From Sagittula stellata E-37 (GTDB lineage Bacteria > Pseudomonadota > Alphaproteobacteria > Rhodobacterales > Rhodobacteraceae), in the NCBI RefSeq assembly GCF_039724765.1, contig NZ_CP155733.1, positions 20,065 to 84,064 on the forward strand: a stretch of 64,000 nucleotides of DNA, given 5' to 3'. The notes under the pieces are model-generated. The model worked only from the letters and a program-made list of their open reading frames with translations, had not been told where the DNA came from and ran no database searches. Shown here in pieces: positions 44,787 to 53,821 of the stretch; position 1 is the first letter of the stretch; every line of letters begins with the position of its first letter. The position numbers and the translations under genes were made by a program.

Positions 44787-46244
44787 TCACCGCCGGTCCT
44801 TCAGCGCGTAGATCACCAGCACCAACGTACCCCAGACCAGCAGGATCAGCAGCGTGGCCAGCGCCAGCAGCATCTCGCGTTCGGGGTAGCGCGGGCTCTG
44901 TGCCAGCGTCGGGCGCACGTAAGCGGTGAGGTAGCGGCTTTGCCGCCGCGCCTCCGCGACGCTAGCGTCATAGGCGGCGCGGGCCGAGGTATAGGTCGCC
45001 TCCGCGAACTCCCGGTCGACGACCAGCCGCTCGTACTCGCCGAAGAGGTCGGCATAGACGCCGTTCTCCCCCGTCACCTCATCCGTGACCGCCCCGCCGG
45101 CCAGGCCCAGCTTGCGGCGCTCGGCGGCGATGCGGTCGCGGATCACCCCGATCCGGCTTTCGGCCTGGGTCAGCCGCGGATCGTCGGCCCGGGTCCGGAG
45201 CGCCAGCAGGTCGTATTCGATCAGCTCGTTGGCCAGGAGCCCCTCGAGATTGGCCAGGACGCCCGACTGCCGCTCCATGTCGGCGGTGGGATCGACCATC
45301 TGGTTGCGGTTGCGGAAGGAGGTCAGCGCCTCGCGCGCGGCCTTCAACCGGTCCTCCGCCTTCCCGAGGTCGGCGCGGGCGTAGCGGATCGCATCCTCCC
45401 GCGCGGTGGCCAGCAGGGCGTTGATCATCTCCGTCGAGCGATCGTACAGCGTTTCCGCGACAAGCTGGGCATCGCGCGCCTCGAAGGCCAGCACGCGCAC
45501 CTCGATCAGCCCGGCGCCGTCGTCGTAGTAGATCTTTACCATACGTTGCCAGTGATCGACGAGATCCTCGATCGTGCCGTCGGGATCGAAGGCGAAATAC
45601 GGGTCGGTGGCGCCCGGTTTCGACCAGATGGCGCGCAGGTTCACCGCCGCGTCGATCTCCGCCACCAGCTTCTGGCTCTGCAGGTATTCGTAGAGGATGT
45701 CGGTGTCCGAGGAAGACGACCCCGACAGCGGCGCGAGCCCGCCCAGCAGCTCCAGCGCCGAGTTGGTCTCTTCCGTGCGGACTGAGAAGGCCACGGTGGA
45801 GGCATACTGGTCCGCCGCCCGGTCCCAGAGATACCAGGCAACGGCGGCGGCGGGCAGCAGCACGCCCAGCACGAAGCTCAGCATCAGCGACCAGTGCCGC
45901 CGTTTCAGGCGGGCGGGCCCGGCTATGCGCGCGCCACTCCGAACGCCGGGGCCGAAGCCCGGCGGCGGGATGGGCATCGGTCGCGGCACAGGTTTCTGCT
46001 GGGCGCCGCCGGCGGGCGCATGGGCCGGCACGGGGCGCGGTACGGGCACATGCGCCGGAAGCTGGGCCTGCGCGCAGGCAGGCTCCCCAGACCGGATTCC
46101 GTTCGGGGCAGCATTCTGGGTCCGCTCCGGAGCGGTGACAGGCACATGCACATGCGCCTTTGTGCGGGCCGGCACCTGGGCGGCCCTCTGGGTCGAAGCC
46201 TTGGTCAAGAACGGTATCCGCAGACGATCCGAATGTCGCCGCAT
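44787..46244 (-). CDS. kpsE: Capsule export inner-membrane protein, KpsE type
   Basis: Polysaccharide co-polymerase-like protein linking the ABC exporter to the outer membrane. Its 485 residues comprise an unusual Pro/Ala-rich N-terminal 110 residues (VPVPRPVPAHAP), a membrane segment near 122-142, a large periplasmic coiled-coil domain (about 150-440) and a C-terminal membrane helix (about 455-478). KpsE proteins commonly have about 380 residues, so the N-terminal cytoplasmic extension accounts for the extra length. KpsD, KpsC and KpsS are not in this window. Confidence 0.85.
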   Translation of the reverse strand: MRRHSDRLRIPFLTKASTQRAAQVPARTKAHVHVPVTAPERTQNAAPNGIRSGEPACAQAQLPAHVPVPRPVPAHAPAGGAQQKPVPRPMPIPPPGFGPGVRSGARIAGPARLKRRHWSLMLSFVLGVLLPAAAVAWYLWDRAADQYASTVAFSVRTEETNSALELLGGLAPLSGSSSSDTDILYEYLQSQKLVAEIDAAVNLRAIWSKPGATDPYFAFDPDGTIEDLVDHWQRMVKIYYDDGAGLIEVRVLAFEARDAQLVAETLYDRSTEMINALLATAREDAIRYARADLGKAEDRLKAAREALTSFRNRNQMVDPTADMERQSGVLANLEGLLANELIEYDLLALRTRADDPRLTQAESRIGVIRDRIAAERRKLGLAGGAVTDEVTGENGVYADLFGEYERLVVDREFAEATYTSARAAYDASVAEARRQSRYLTAYVRPTLAQSPRYPEREMLLALATLLILLVWGTLVLVIYALKDRR

Positions 46245-46357
46245 CTTCGGACATAAACCTTTAGGAAAGATTTAACGTGCATGGAGAAGGGCGGGCCCTG
46301 ACCGGGGGCCGCACGAGGATCACCAGAGGACCACGGAAGGATCGCAGGCGGCGCGCC

Positions 46358-47197
46358 ATGTCCGAAACCACCCACGCCCACACGTCCCGTGACGGCTCCT
46401 CCCCGGCGCCGCAGCGCCCCCGCTCCGGGGTGCCGCGCCTGGCGACGCTGCGCTCTGTCACGGCGCTGATGCTGCGCGAGATGGCCACCAGCTACGGGCG
46501 TTCGCCCGGCGGCTACCTCTGGGCGGTGCTGGAGCCGGTGGCGGGCATCGCGCTTCTGACGGCGGTGTTCTCGGTCGGCTTCCACGCCCCGGCGCTGGGG
46601 ACGAGCTTTGCCATGTTCTACGCCACCGGGATGCTGCCCTTCATCCTGTTCACCGACCTCGTGGGCAAGGTGGGGCAGGCGCTGAACTACTCGAAGCAGC
46701 TTCTGGCCTATCCGCGCGTGACCTTCGTCGACGCCATCCTGGCGCGCTTCGTGCTGAACCTGATGACGCAGATCCTCGTCAGCTACGCGGTGCTCGGCGG
46801 CATCGTCGCCCTGTTCGAGACGCGGGTCGTCGTCGACGGCATGATGCTGGTGCGGGCCTACGCGCTGGCCGCGGCGCTGGCGCTGGGGCTGGGGACGTTC
46901 AACGCCTACATGCTGGTGCGCTTCCCTATCTACCAGCGCGTCTGGTCCATCGCCATGCGCCCGCTGTTCCTGCTGTCCTGCGTCTTCTACCTGTTCGACA
47001 ACCTGCCGGAGCCCTATGGCGGCTGGCTGTGGTACAACCCGCTGGTGCATGTGATCGGGCTGATCCGGCGCGGCTTCTACCCCAACTACGACGCCCCCTA
47101 CGTGTCGGAGGTCTACGTGCTGGCGGTGTCGCTCCTGGCGCTGGTCGCGGGGCTGATGCTGCTGAGGCGCGACCACCGGATGCTGCTGGAGCTCTAG
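46358..47197 (+). CDS. kpsM: Capsule ABC transporter permease
   Basis: ABC-2 type membrane component of the capsule exporter with KpsT. Six hydrophobic segments are visible, with LREMATSYGRSPGGYLWAV before the first one and WYNPLVHVIGLIRRGFY near the C-terminus, both conserved. The start at 46358 gives 279 residues; a GTG at 46277 preceded by AGGAAAG would add 27 basic residues and is possible. It diverges from kpsE with 113 bases between, which must hold both promoters. Confidence 0.9.
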   Translation: MSETTHAHTSRDGSSPAPQRPRSGVPRLATLRSVTALMLREMATSYGRSPGGYLWAVLEPVAGIALLTAVFSVGFHAPALGTSFAMFYATGMLPFILFTDLVGKVGQALNYSKQLLAYPRVTFVDAILARFVLNLMTQILVSYAVLGGIVALFETRVVVDGMMLVRAYALAAALALGLGTFNAYMLVRFPIYQRVWSIAMRPLFLLSCVFYLFDNLPEPYGGWLWYNPLVHVIGLIRRGFYPNYDAPYVSEVYVLAVSLLALVAGLMLLRRDHRMLLEL

Positions 47198-47199
47198 CA

Positions 47200-47213
47200 T
47201 TTCGCGCGCGAAA
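47200..47213. repeat. Palindrome TTTCGCGCGCGAAA
   Basis: Second copy of the core of the palindrome at 44074-44095. It lies in the 18 bases between the convergent stops of kpsM and the glycosyltransferase. Possible bidirectional terminator. Confidence 0.55.
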
Positions 47214-47215
47214 CC

Positions 47216-49384
47216 TCAGCCTGAAAGCTGCCGCGCCCGGGCAAGGATCGCCCTCGGATCCCCCGCGAGGCCGGGCGGCAGCAGCGCCGCCGGAGTACCC
47301 GTCGCGGCAGCCGCCCGAACCGCCTCCGCCTGCCCTCCCAGGTCGAAGACCATGACCGGCAGCCCGGTGGCCAGCGCCTCATGCGTGGTGAACGAGAACG
47401 TCTCCGGCCAGAGCGAGGGGATCAGCCAGCAGGTGATTCCGTAGCGCGCGGCGAGGCGGGGCAAGGCCTCCACCTCGTAGGCCCCGTGGTGCCGCGCCGG
47501 GGACGGCAGGCGGTAGGCGGGATCGATCTCTCCCAGAAGCACCACCTCACAGCCGCTATTGCGGCAAGCTCGAGCAAGCTGTTCCGCGACCGCAGCACCC
47601 TTATGCGGTGCTAGGTTGCCGAGGATCCCCAAGACTGGACGCGCGCTTGGGCCTGGGCGTGCAAGCGCTGGAACAGTTACTGGTAGGGTATGCGGACAAA
47701 CCTCAATTCGAGCATATCGATAGACCTCTGCAAACAACACTTTCGCTGCGTTAGAAAAGCAGATCACACGCTCTGCTTGCTCTACAAGCGGGCGCCAAGC
47801 ATTGCGCCATTCCGCCAGTGACACTGCCTGACCGTTTGGCCGGCGAGCGATGTGCCTAGACGAGGCACGTTTTGGCTCCGGTAATCCTTGCCATTGCTCA
47901 TTTTTCTCAAGCAATGTCATGTTTGGTGAAAGTGCAAAATAATCGTGTACTAGTATCGTCAACTTATCCTCGGAACCTTTCAAGGATAGAAACAGCTCGG
48001 GTAGCATCACAGGATCAATGTCGCCGACTGCACAAGAGTATACGAGTTCCCGCCGCGAAACCGGTGCGAGAAGGCGCTCCACCAATTCCCAATCTTCTGT
48101 ACCGGCGGAAGTCATGCATAAAGTACCGTCAGCCTGTGCATGATGCAGCTCTATAGTGAAGCGGAAAACTCCACCAACCCGGATGACCAAGGCCGACCCT
48201 ACCCTTGCAACATCAGTAGAAAGACGCCTTTGCAGATCTATATCTGCGCCACCCCCCATTGAGTGCCCGAGATAGATTGGTATAGCTCCGTTCCGTTGGA
48301 GTTCTGCCCTTACAATCCCAAATGCCAGACGCGCGGTTACCAACGGATCGCGTCGCAGGAACATGCACACTTCCACGTCAAAGCGCGGATACCTCTTTGA
48401 CAATAGAGCTGAATTTCTACGAATGAGGGTCTGCTTTTGTGTCTGACCAAAGCTTTGACCACCGATATGAGCTACGTAGAGATCTGGCACGTAAACATGA
48501 GAAAATCCTCTTGCCCGGAGGCGCTGACACCAGTCCACTTCCTCGCCGTAGCCCGGAGTGAAGGCTGGATCAAAACTCGGCTCCAACTCCAAAGCAGTGC
48601 GAGACATTGCCATGCAGAAGCCCACACTGGTGGGAGCGACAACCTGAGCGCGGCCATTCAGATTCTGGGCAAAACGGTCTAACGCCTGTGCTTCATCAAA
48701 AGTCACAAGGGTAGCATTTCCAGGAGAAGGCACAGAACCGAGTTCTGCATCATTCGACAATGGTGTAGCCGACGCAATCCTCGGATCTTCCAGCAAAGGC
48801 CTCAAGAGGCGAGGAGCCCACGCCTCTGGCAAGAATGCATCCGAGTTCAGCAGAACAACTGGATCGGGCCACAACATCGCTTGTTTCAATCCCAAATTCG
48901 CGCTGCTGACAAAGCCAAGGTTGCGTTCGTTCTCGATAAGATGTGCGCCATGGCGAGATGCCCAGTTTCGCAAAAACAACACGGTTTCAGTGTCCGGCGA
49001 GGCATCGTCTACCAGCACCATGCGCCAAGGTATCTCCGTGTGAGCGACAACCCGTGTCAGTGCATCTTTTACCAGAGATAAGCTTCCATAGACTGGCATG
49101 ACCAAGGTAACACCGCCCGGCTCGGGTGTCGGTGCAGGCACGTCAAACAGTCGGGAATCGAGTGCCAATGGTGCAGGCCCCGAGAGATTGAGCCGTTGTT
49201 TGACACGTGCCCTTGCAGTGGGATCTCGATGACGTACCCAGCGCAGGATATGAGGGAAAGCACTGGCCGATAAGACTATAAAAGAAATGAATAATCTAAA
49301 TTGACTTACTCTGCTGGCTGGGCGGTCCGTAGGCAGATGCCAAGCTGCAAAGATGCCGAACAAGCGTCGAACGCGAAGGAACAC
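47216..49384 (-). CDS. Two-domain glycosyltransferase (GT2 plus GT-B)
   Basis: A 722-residue protein. Residues about 90-345 are a GT2 domain (VMPVYGSL, VDDASPD, LLNSDAFL as the metal site, GEEVDWCQR). The rest is a GT-B domain of the GT1/GT4 type (LGILGNLAPHKG, WLIPSLWPETFSFTTHEAL). The fusion could add two sugars in sequence, as in other capsule loci. Base composition changes inside the gene: the last 400 bases (47216-47620) are as GC-rich as the kps genes, while the remainder is lower, like the rfb genes. Confidence 0.82.
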   Translation of the reverse strand: MFLRVRRLFGIFAAWHLPTDRPASRVSQFRLFISFIVLSASAFPHILRWVRHRDPTARARVKQRLNLSGPAPLALDSRLFDVPAPTPEPGGVTLVMPVYGSLSLVKDALTRVVAHTEIPWRMVLVDDASPDTETVLFLRNWASRHGAHLIENERNLGFVSSANLGLKQAMLWPDPVVLLNSDAFLPEAWAPRLLRPLLEDPRIASATPLSNDAELGSVPSPGNATLVTFDEAQALDRFAQNLNGRAQVVAPTSVGFCMAMSRTALELEPSFDPAFTPGYGEEVDWCQRLRARGFSHVYVPDLYVAHIGGQSFGQTQKQTLIRRNSALLSKRYPRFDVEVCMFLRRDPLVTARLAFGIVRAELQRNGAIPIYLGHSMGGGADIDLQRRLSTDVARVGSALVIRVGGVFRFTIELHHAQADGTLCMTSAGTEDWELVERLLAPVSRRELVYSCAVGDIDPVMLPELFLSLKGSEDKLTILVHDYFALSPNMTLLEKNEQWQGLPEPKRASSRHIARRPNGQAVSLAEWRNAWRPLVEQAERVICFSNAAKVLFAEVYRYARIEVCPHTLPVTVPALARPGPSARPVLGILGNLAPHKGAAVAEQLARACRNSGCEVVLLGEIDPAYRLPSPARHHGAYEVEALPRLAARYGITCWLIPSLWPETFSFTTHEALATGLPVMVFDLGGQAEAVRAAAATGTPAALLPPGLAGDPRAILARARQLSG

Positions 49385-49598
49385 TGAAGCCTCCTGAAGT
49401 TTCGAGGATGCTTAACTTGGAATTTGAAACAAAAGGTTCATTGTTCGATGCAGTCTGCCAGGTCAGGCAAGCCATATGTTGATGATGATCTTGGCCTGAG
49501 CGCGTCAACATGCCCCAAAGCAGGGTTTCCTTCGCGATCAGAGCTTTTGTCTGAGGCGGCCGTTCGTTATCGAAAGCATCAGGCAGGAAGAGGCTGGT
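49385..49598. other. Divergent promoter region
   Basis: The 214 bases between the divergent glycosyltransferase and rfbD. No motif could be assigned, apart from the rfbD ribosome binding site AGGAAGAGG close to its ATG. Confidence 0.4.
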
Positions 49599-50438
49599 AT
49601 GATCCTTGTATTTGGAAGACACGGACAGGTTGCTCAAGAGCTCAGGAAACATCCTGATGTCACGGCCTTAAGCCGTAGTGATTGCGATCTTACCCAATCG
49701 GGCGCAGGAGAGACTGTTCTCACTCGCCTTGAGCCCGACGTGGTAATCAACGCTGCCGCGTGGACTTCTGTCGATTTGGCTGAAACCAAGGAGGTTGACG
49801 CAAGACGGCTTAACGCAGAGGCCCCAGGAGAGATTGCCCGGGCCTGCGCCATACGGGACATCCCGCTCCTGCACGTTTCCACTGACTACGTTTTTGATGG
49901 TAGTGGCGTGAAACCTTGGAAGGAGGAAGATCCCACCCTTCCAGTCAATGCCTATGGGCGCACAAAACTGGCTGGTGAGGACGCCGTGAAGGCTGCAGGT
50001 GGGAGACACGCCATCCTGCGCACATCTTGGGTTTTCTCCGTACATGGCACAAACTTCGTCAAGAGCATGCTGCGGTTGTCTGAAACTCGTAGCCATCTCG
50101 ACATTGTATCGGATCAGATTGGCGGCCCCACCCCTGCTGCTAATATCGCAACAACACTCCAGATCATAGCCAGCGCCATGATCGAAGGTCATAGCGGAGG
50201 CCTCTATCATTATTCAGGATCCCCGGAGGTCAGCTGGGCAAGCTTCGCGCGGGAGATTTTTCGTATAGCGGGACGAGCAGTCACGGTCGGCGAAATACCT
50301 ACTTCATCCTACCCCACACCAGCATCGCGACCGCTCAATTCGCGCCTGAATTGTGCCAAACTTGCAACCGACTTCGGGATTACCCAACCGTCGTGGCAAG
50401 ACGGGCTGTCGCAGGTCATCAAGGAACTCGAAGCATGA
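49599..50438 (+). CDS. rfbD: dTDP-4-dehydrorhamnose reductase
   Basis: Last step of dTDP-L-rhamnose synthesis, reducing the 4-keto group with NADPH. The 279-residue protein starts MILVFGRHGQVAQEL (nucleotide loop) and has HVSTDYVFDGSG and YGRTKLAGE with the catalytic Tyr/Lys, then RTSWVFS. It overlaps rfbA by ATGA. AGGAAGAGG precedes the start. Lower GC than the kps genes. Confidence 0.94.
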   Translation: MILVFGRHGQVAQELRKHPDVTALSRSDCDLTQSGAGETVLTRLEPDVVINAAAWTSVDLAETKEVDARRLNAEAPGEIARACAIRDIPLLHVSTDYVFDGSGVKPWKEEDPTLPVNAYGRTKLAGEDAVKAAGGRHAILRTSWVFSVHGTNFVKSMLRLSETRSHLDIVSDQIGGPTPAANIATTLQIIASAMIEGHSGGLYHYSGSPEVSWASFAREIFRIAGRAVTVGEIPTSSYPTPASRPLNSRLNCAKLATDFGITQPSWQDGLSQVIKELEA

Positions 50439-51313
50439 CTAGTACTGACCGCAAGGGGATCATTCTCGCAGGAGGGACCGGGTCTCGTCTCCATCCAATC
50501 ACGATGGGCGTGTCTAAGCAGCTTTTGCCAGTCTATGACAAACCCATGATCTATTATCCGCTCAGCGTTTTGATGCTTACAGGCATCCGCGAGATCTGCA
50601 TAATCACTACTCCTCAGGACCAAGACCAATTCGTTCGAACCTTAGGTGACGGCAGTCAATGGGGTCTTCGGCTAACCTACATTATCCAACCGTCGCCTGA
50701 CGGCCTCGCTCAAGCTTATATCTTGGCCGAGGAGTTTCTCGCCGGTAGTCCCTCAGCGATGGTACTTGGGGACAACATCTTCTTCGGTCACGGCCTACCC
50801 GAGCAGCTGCAAGCCGCCGACAAACGCAAAACGGGTGGCACAGTTTTTGGCTATCGTGTGGCAGACCCGGAACGGTACGGCGTTGTGGATTTCGCATCCG
50901 ATGGATCAGTGCATCAGATCATCGAGAAACCAGACAAGGCCCCATCATCTTACGCGGTAACTGGACTATATTTTCTTGATGGGTCTGCCTCACTTCGAGC
51001 TCGCATGGTCGCGCCCTCACCACGTGGGGAGTTAGAGATCGTCACGCTTTTGGAGAGCTATCTGCATGATGGGATGCTCAGTGTGCAGCAGATGGGACGA
51101 GGCTATGCCTGGCTCGATACCGGTACTCACGCATCGCTTCTGGATGCAGGGAACTTCGTTCGAACCTTGTCCGAACGACAAGGCCAGCAGGTCGGTTGTC
51201 CCGAAGAGATCGCTTGGGAAAAAGGCTGGATTAGTAGCGACCAGCTTCTAGAGCGCGCGCAGCTTTTTGCGAAGACGAGCTACGGCAGTTATCTGAAGCG
51301 CCTCGTAGTCTGA
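50435..51313 (+). CDS. rfbA: Glucose-1-phosphate thymidylyltransferase
   Basis: Makes dTDP-glucose, the first step to dTDP-rhamnose. The 292-residue protein has LAGGTGSRLHPIT near 11-23, VYDKPMIYYPLS, GDNIFFG and the metal-binding WLDTGTHASL near residue 225. The start at 50435 overlaps the stop of rfbD. Only three bases separate its stop from that of the convergent rfbB, so transcripts from the two sides should overlap unless stopped. Confidence 0.95.
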   Translation: MTSTDRKGIILAGGTGSRLHPITMGVSKQLLPVYDKPMIYYPLSVLMLTGIREICIITTPQDQDQFVRTLGDGSQWGLRLTYIIQPSPDGLAQAYILAEEFLAGSPSAMVLGDNIFFGHGLPEQLQAADKRKTGGTVFGYRVADPERYGVVDFASDGSVHQIIEKPDKAPSSYAVTGLYFLDGSASLRARMVAPSPRGELEIVTLLESYLHDGMLSVQQMGRGYAWLDTGTHASLLDAGNFVRTLSERQGQQVGCPEEIAWEKGWISSDQLLERAQLFAKTSYGSYLKRLVV

Positions 51314-51316
51314 AGC

Positions 51317-52354
51317 TCATCCTACACCAAGCCGGTGTCCTACGCCATCTCGCTCCAGCAGGGCGCGCCACCAAGGTTCATTGTCTAGATACCAACGAAC
51401 GGTACGCTCCAACCCCTCCTCGACCGTGACCGAAGGTCGCCAGCCCAGTTCCTCACGGATACGGGTTGGATCAATAGCGTAGCGCATATCGTGCCCGGGA
51501 CGGTCGGCAACAAAGGTGATCTGTTCGGCATAACTATCGGTCTTTGGACGCAATCGATCAAGAATGTCACAGATGGATTGCACTAATTCGAGGTTTGATA
51601 GTTCATTCTCACCCCCTATATTGTAAGATCTCCCGATTTCACCGTTGCGCACGACGAGAAGTAACGCTTCAGCGTGATCCTCCACGTAAAGCCAGTCACG
51701 AACGTTCGAACCATTGCCATAGATCGGGATGAGCTTTCCGTGGAGCGCATTGAGAATCACTACGGGGATAAGTTTCTCGGGAAAATGGTAAGGGCCATAG
51801 TTATTAGAGCAATTAGTCAGAATTATCGGCAACCCGTACGTTTCATGCCATGCACGAACTAGATGGTCAGAGGATGCCTTAGAAGCCGAATATGGCGACC
51901 TCGGGTCATAAGGCGTATCCTCGGTGAACTTTCCGGTCACCCCCAGAGAGCCGAATACCTCATCGGTGGAAATGTGATGGAACCGGAATGTCTCTGGTTT
52001 TCCTTGAGAGGCCCAATATTTTCGCGCAGCTTCAAGCAGATTGAAAGTACCACAGATATTTGTCTCAATAAAGCTTTTCGGTCCGTCAATTGATCGGTCG
52101 ACATGGCTTTCAGCGGCGAGATGCATGACGGCGTCAGGCTTATGTGTTTCAAAGATCCGGTTCAGTGCGTCACAGTCACGGATGTCGGCATGCTCAAAAA
52201 CGTAACCCGAACTATCCGAAACCACGGCCACGTTTTCGAGGCATGCAGCATAGGTCAATGCATCAACATTGACCACTTCATGACCGTTGGCGATAGCGCG
52301 CCGCACCACCGCAGATCCAATGAAACCAGCGCCTCCTGTTACTAGAATTTTCAT
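51317..52354 (-). CDS. rfbB: dTDP-glucose 4,6-dehydratase
   Basis: Second step of the dTDP-rhamnose pathway. The 345-residue protein has NAD loop GGAGFIG at residues 7-13, the catalytic Thr130-Asp131-Glu132 triad start in STDEVFG, and Tyr155/Lys159 in [22 protein letters not shown] is diagnostic. The start at 52354 overlaps the rfbC stop (ATGA). Transcribed from rfbC, convergent with rfbD-rfbA. Confidence 0.95.
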   Translation of the reverse strand: MKILVTGGAGFIGSAVVRRAIANGHEVVNVDALTYAACLENVAVVSDSSGYVFEHADIRDCDALNRIFETHKPDAVMHLAAESHVDRSIDGPKSFIETNICGTFNLLEAARKYWASQGKPETFRFHHISTDEVFGSLGVTGKFTEDTPYDPRSPYSASKASSDHLVRAWHETYGLPIILTNCSNNYGPYHFPEKLIPVVILNALHGKLIPIYGNGSNVRDWLYVEDHAEALLLVVRNGEIGRSYNIGGENELSNLELVQSICDILDRLRPKTDSYAEQITFVADRPGHDMRYAIDPTRIREELGWRPSVTVEEGLERTVRWYLDNEPWWRALLERDGVGHRLGVG

Positions 52355-52914
52355 GTAGCCTCCCACACGAAGGGATTACCAATATCTGCCAACTGAGGAG
52401 CGTTTGCATCCTTCTTTGAAAGCACAGGGGCGGAATCCAGCGGCCAATTTATTCCAATCTCAGGGTCGTTCCAAGCCACAGAACCATCACAATCCGGCGC
52501 GTAGAAATCTGAGCACTTATAGACGATTTCTGTATCTGGCTCGAGTGTGACAAAGCCGTGAAGAAATCCTTCAGGTATCATTAGCTGACGGCCATTTTCA
52601 AAGCTCAATTCTATACCAAACCATTTCCCGTACGAAGGTGACCCGAGGCGAATATCAACTGCAACGTCATAGAGCGCTCCACGCCCACAGCGTACCAACT
52701 TGGCCTGAGAGTGCGGCGGACATTGATAGTGCAGGCCTCGCAAGGTGCCTGCCGCCGCCGACAATGAGTGGTTGTCCTGCACGAAATCGTAGTGCAGCCC
52801 GGCCTCTGCCATACGCTGCTTATTCCAACTTTCGCAGAAAAATCCTCGGTCGTCGCCGAACCGGCGTGGCATCAACACCAACAAGCCGTCCAGCGTGGTC
52901 TTTTCAATCTCCAT
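52351..52914 (-). CDS. rfbC: dTDP-4-dehydrorhamnose 3,5-epimerase
   Basis: Third step of dTDP-rhamnose synthesis. The 187-residue cupin has [27 protein letters not shown] with the catalytic His, and [14 protein letters not shown] with the conserved His-Gly. The start at 52914 is the ATG in [10 protein letters not shown]; a longer frame to 52974 has no support. It is the first gene of the minus-strand pair rfbC-rfbB; upstream lie IS remnants, so its promoter is within about 150 bases. Confidence 0.94.
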   Translation of the reverse strand: MEIEKTTLDGLLVLMPRRFGDDRGFFCESWNKQRMAEAGLHYDFVQDNHSLSAAAGTLRGLHYQCPPHSQAKLVRCGRGALYDVAVDIRLGSPSYGKWFGIELSFENGRQLMIPEGFLHGFVTLEPDTEIVYKCSDFYAPDCDGSVAWNDPEIGINWPLDSAPVLSKKDANAPQLADIGNPFVWEAT

Positions 52915-53059
52915 GGGTCGCCTGCTCCTATTTTCTCCCCGACCTTGACAGAACAGAACCGAAGATATGTCCAAATTTGAGATTCTAGCCTGTTGACTTC
53001 CACCCAGACTTGCTCCGGGCTTTCCTCGAGAGCTGACCCAGCTTTAGGTTATGCGGATC
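52915..53059. promoter_or_regulatory. Upstream region of rfbC
   Basis: Between rfbC and IS debris. It should contain the rfbC-rfbB promoter on the minus strand. The stretch contains an AT-rich patch around 52960-52990, but no box pair could be assigned with confidence. Confidence 0.3.
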
Positions 53060-53212
53060 AGTTCACCGCTAGGTCAAGACATGCGCGGCATCCTTTCTTT
53101 TTCGGATACAGCCTCGGTTTTGACCTTGAGGCGAAAGCTGTCGTTTCCGGTTTTTAGGGTGTGCCAGCGGTGAGTAAGGTGGTCAAGGAGCGCGGGAGTC
53201 ATGGCCTGCCCC
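53060..53212 (-). pseudogene. IS21 IstB C-terminal fragment, copy 2
   Basis: The minus strand gives ALLDHLTHRWHTLKTGNDSF then RLKVKTE, the C-terminal tail of IstB. The adjoining end (GATCAGTTCACCGCTAGGTC near 53060) resembles that of copy 1 at 34760. The remainder of the element is gone. Confidence 0.65.
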
Positions 53213-53705
53213 ATTAAAGTGGTCTGCCAACTAGGGTAGATTTGTACCGCAGACCTACTACCGCTGGCGACGCGAATACGGTGAGATGAACCGGGATCAA
53301 CTGAAGCGGCTGAAAGAGCTTGAGACGGAGAACGCCCGTCTGAGGCGGGTGGTGTCGGATCTGACGCTGGAAAAGTTGATCCTTTCTAAGGCCGCACGGG
53401 GAACTACTGAGCCCCTCGCGCCGCCGACGCTGCATCGATCACGTCCGCAAAGTCGTCTATGTGTCAGAGCGCCGGGCGTGCCAGGGACTCGGTCAGCACC
53501 ACTCGACCCAGCGCAAAGTCGGGCAGATGAAGCGCGGCCGACTGCCGACATCATCGAACTCGCGCGCCAGCATAGGCGCTACGGCTACCGCTAGGTCGCC
53601 GACCTGCTGAATGACAGCGGCTGGTGGGTAAATTTCAAGCGTGTCGAGGTGATCTGGCAGCGCGACGGGCTCAAGGTACCGCAAAAGCAGAGGAACCGAA
53701 TTCAG
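53213..53705 (+). pseudogene. IS3-family element remnant
   Basis: The plus strand reads YYRWRREYGEMNRDQLKRL, ENARLRRVVSDLTLEKL and KAARG (OrfA C-terminus), then OrfB text shifted across frames: VSERRACQGLGQHHSTQRK and ARQHRRYGYR, followed by a TAG (about 53594) and ADLLNDSGWWVNFKRVE and WQRDGLKVP. The DDE core is absent; homology stops near 53705. It has several frame changes, so it is an old remnant. Confidence 0.75.
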
Positions 53706-53821
53706 CTCTAAAACGCGCCAAGCTTGTCTGCGCGGTAATGGCGCGAGTCATAGAAAGCGTGCAGAATGCATCCGTACTCCCGCGCGCATCATCCCGCACG
53801 ATTTGCAGAGGAGCATGCGCA

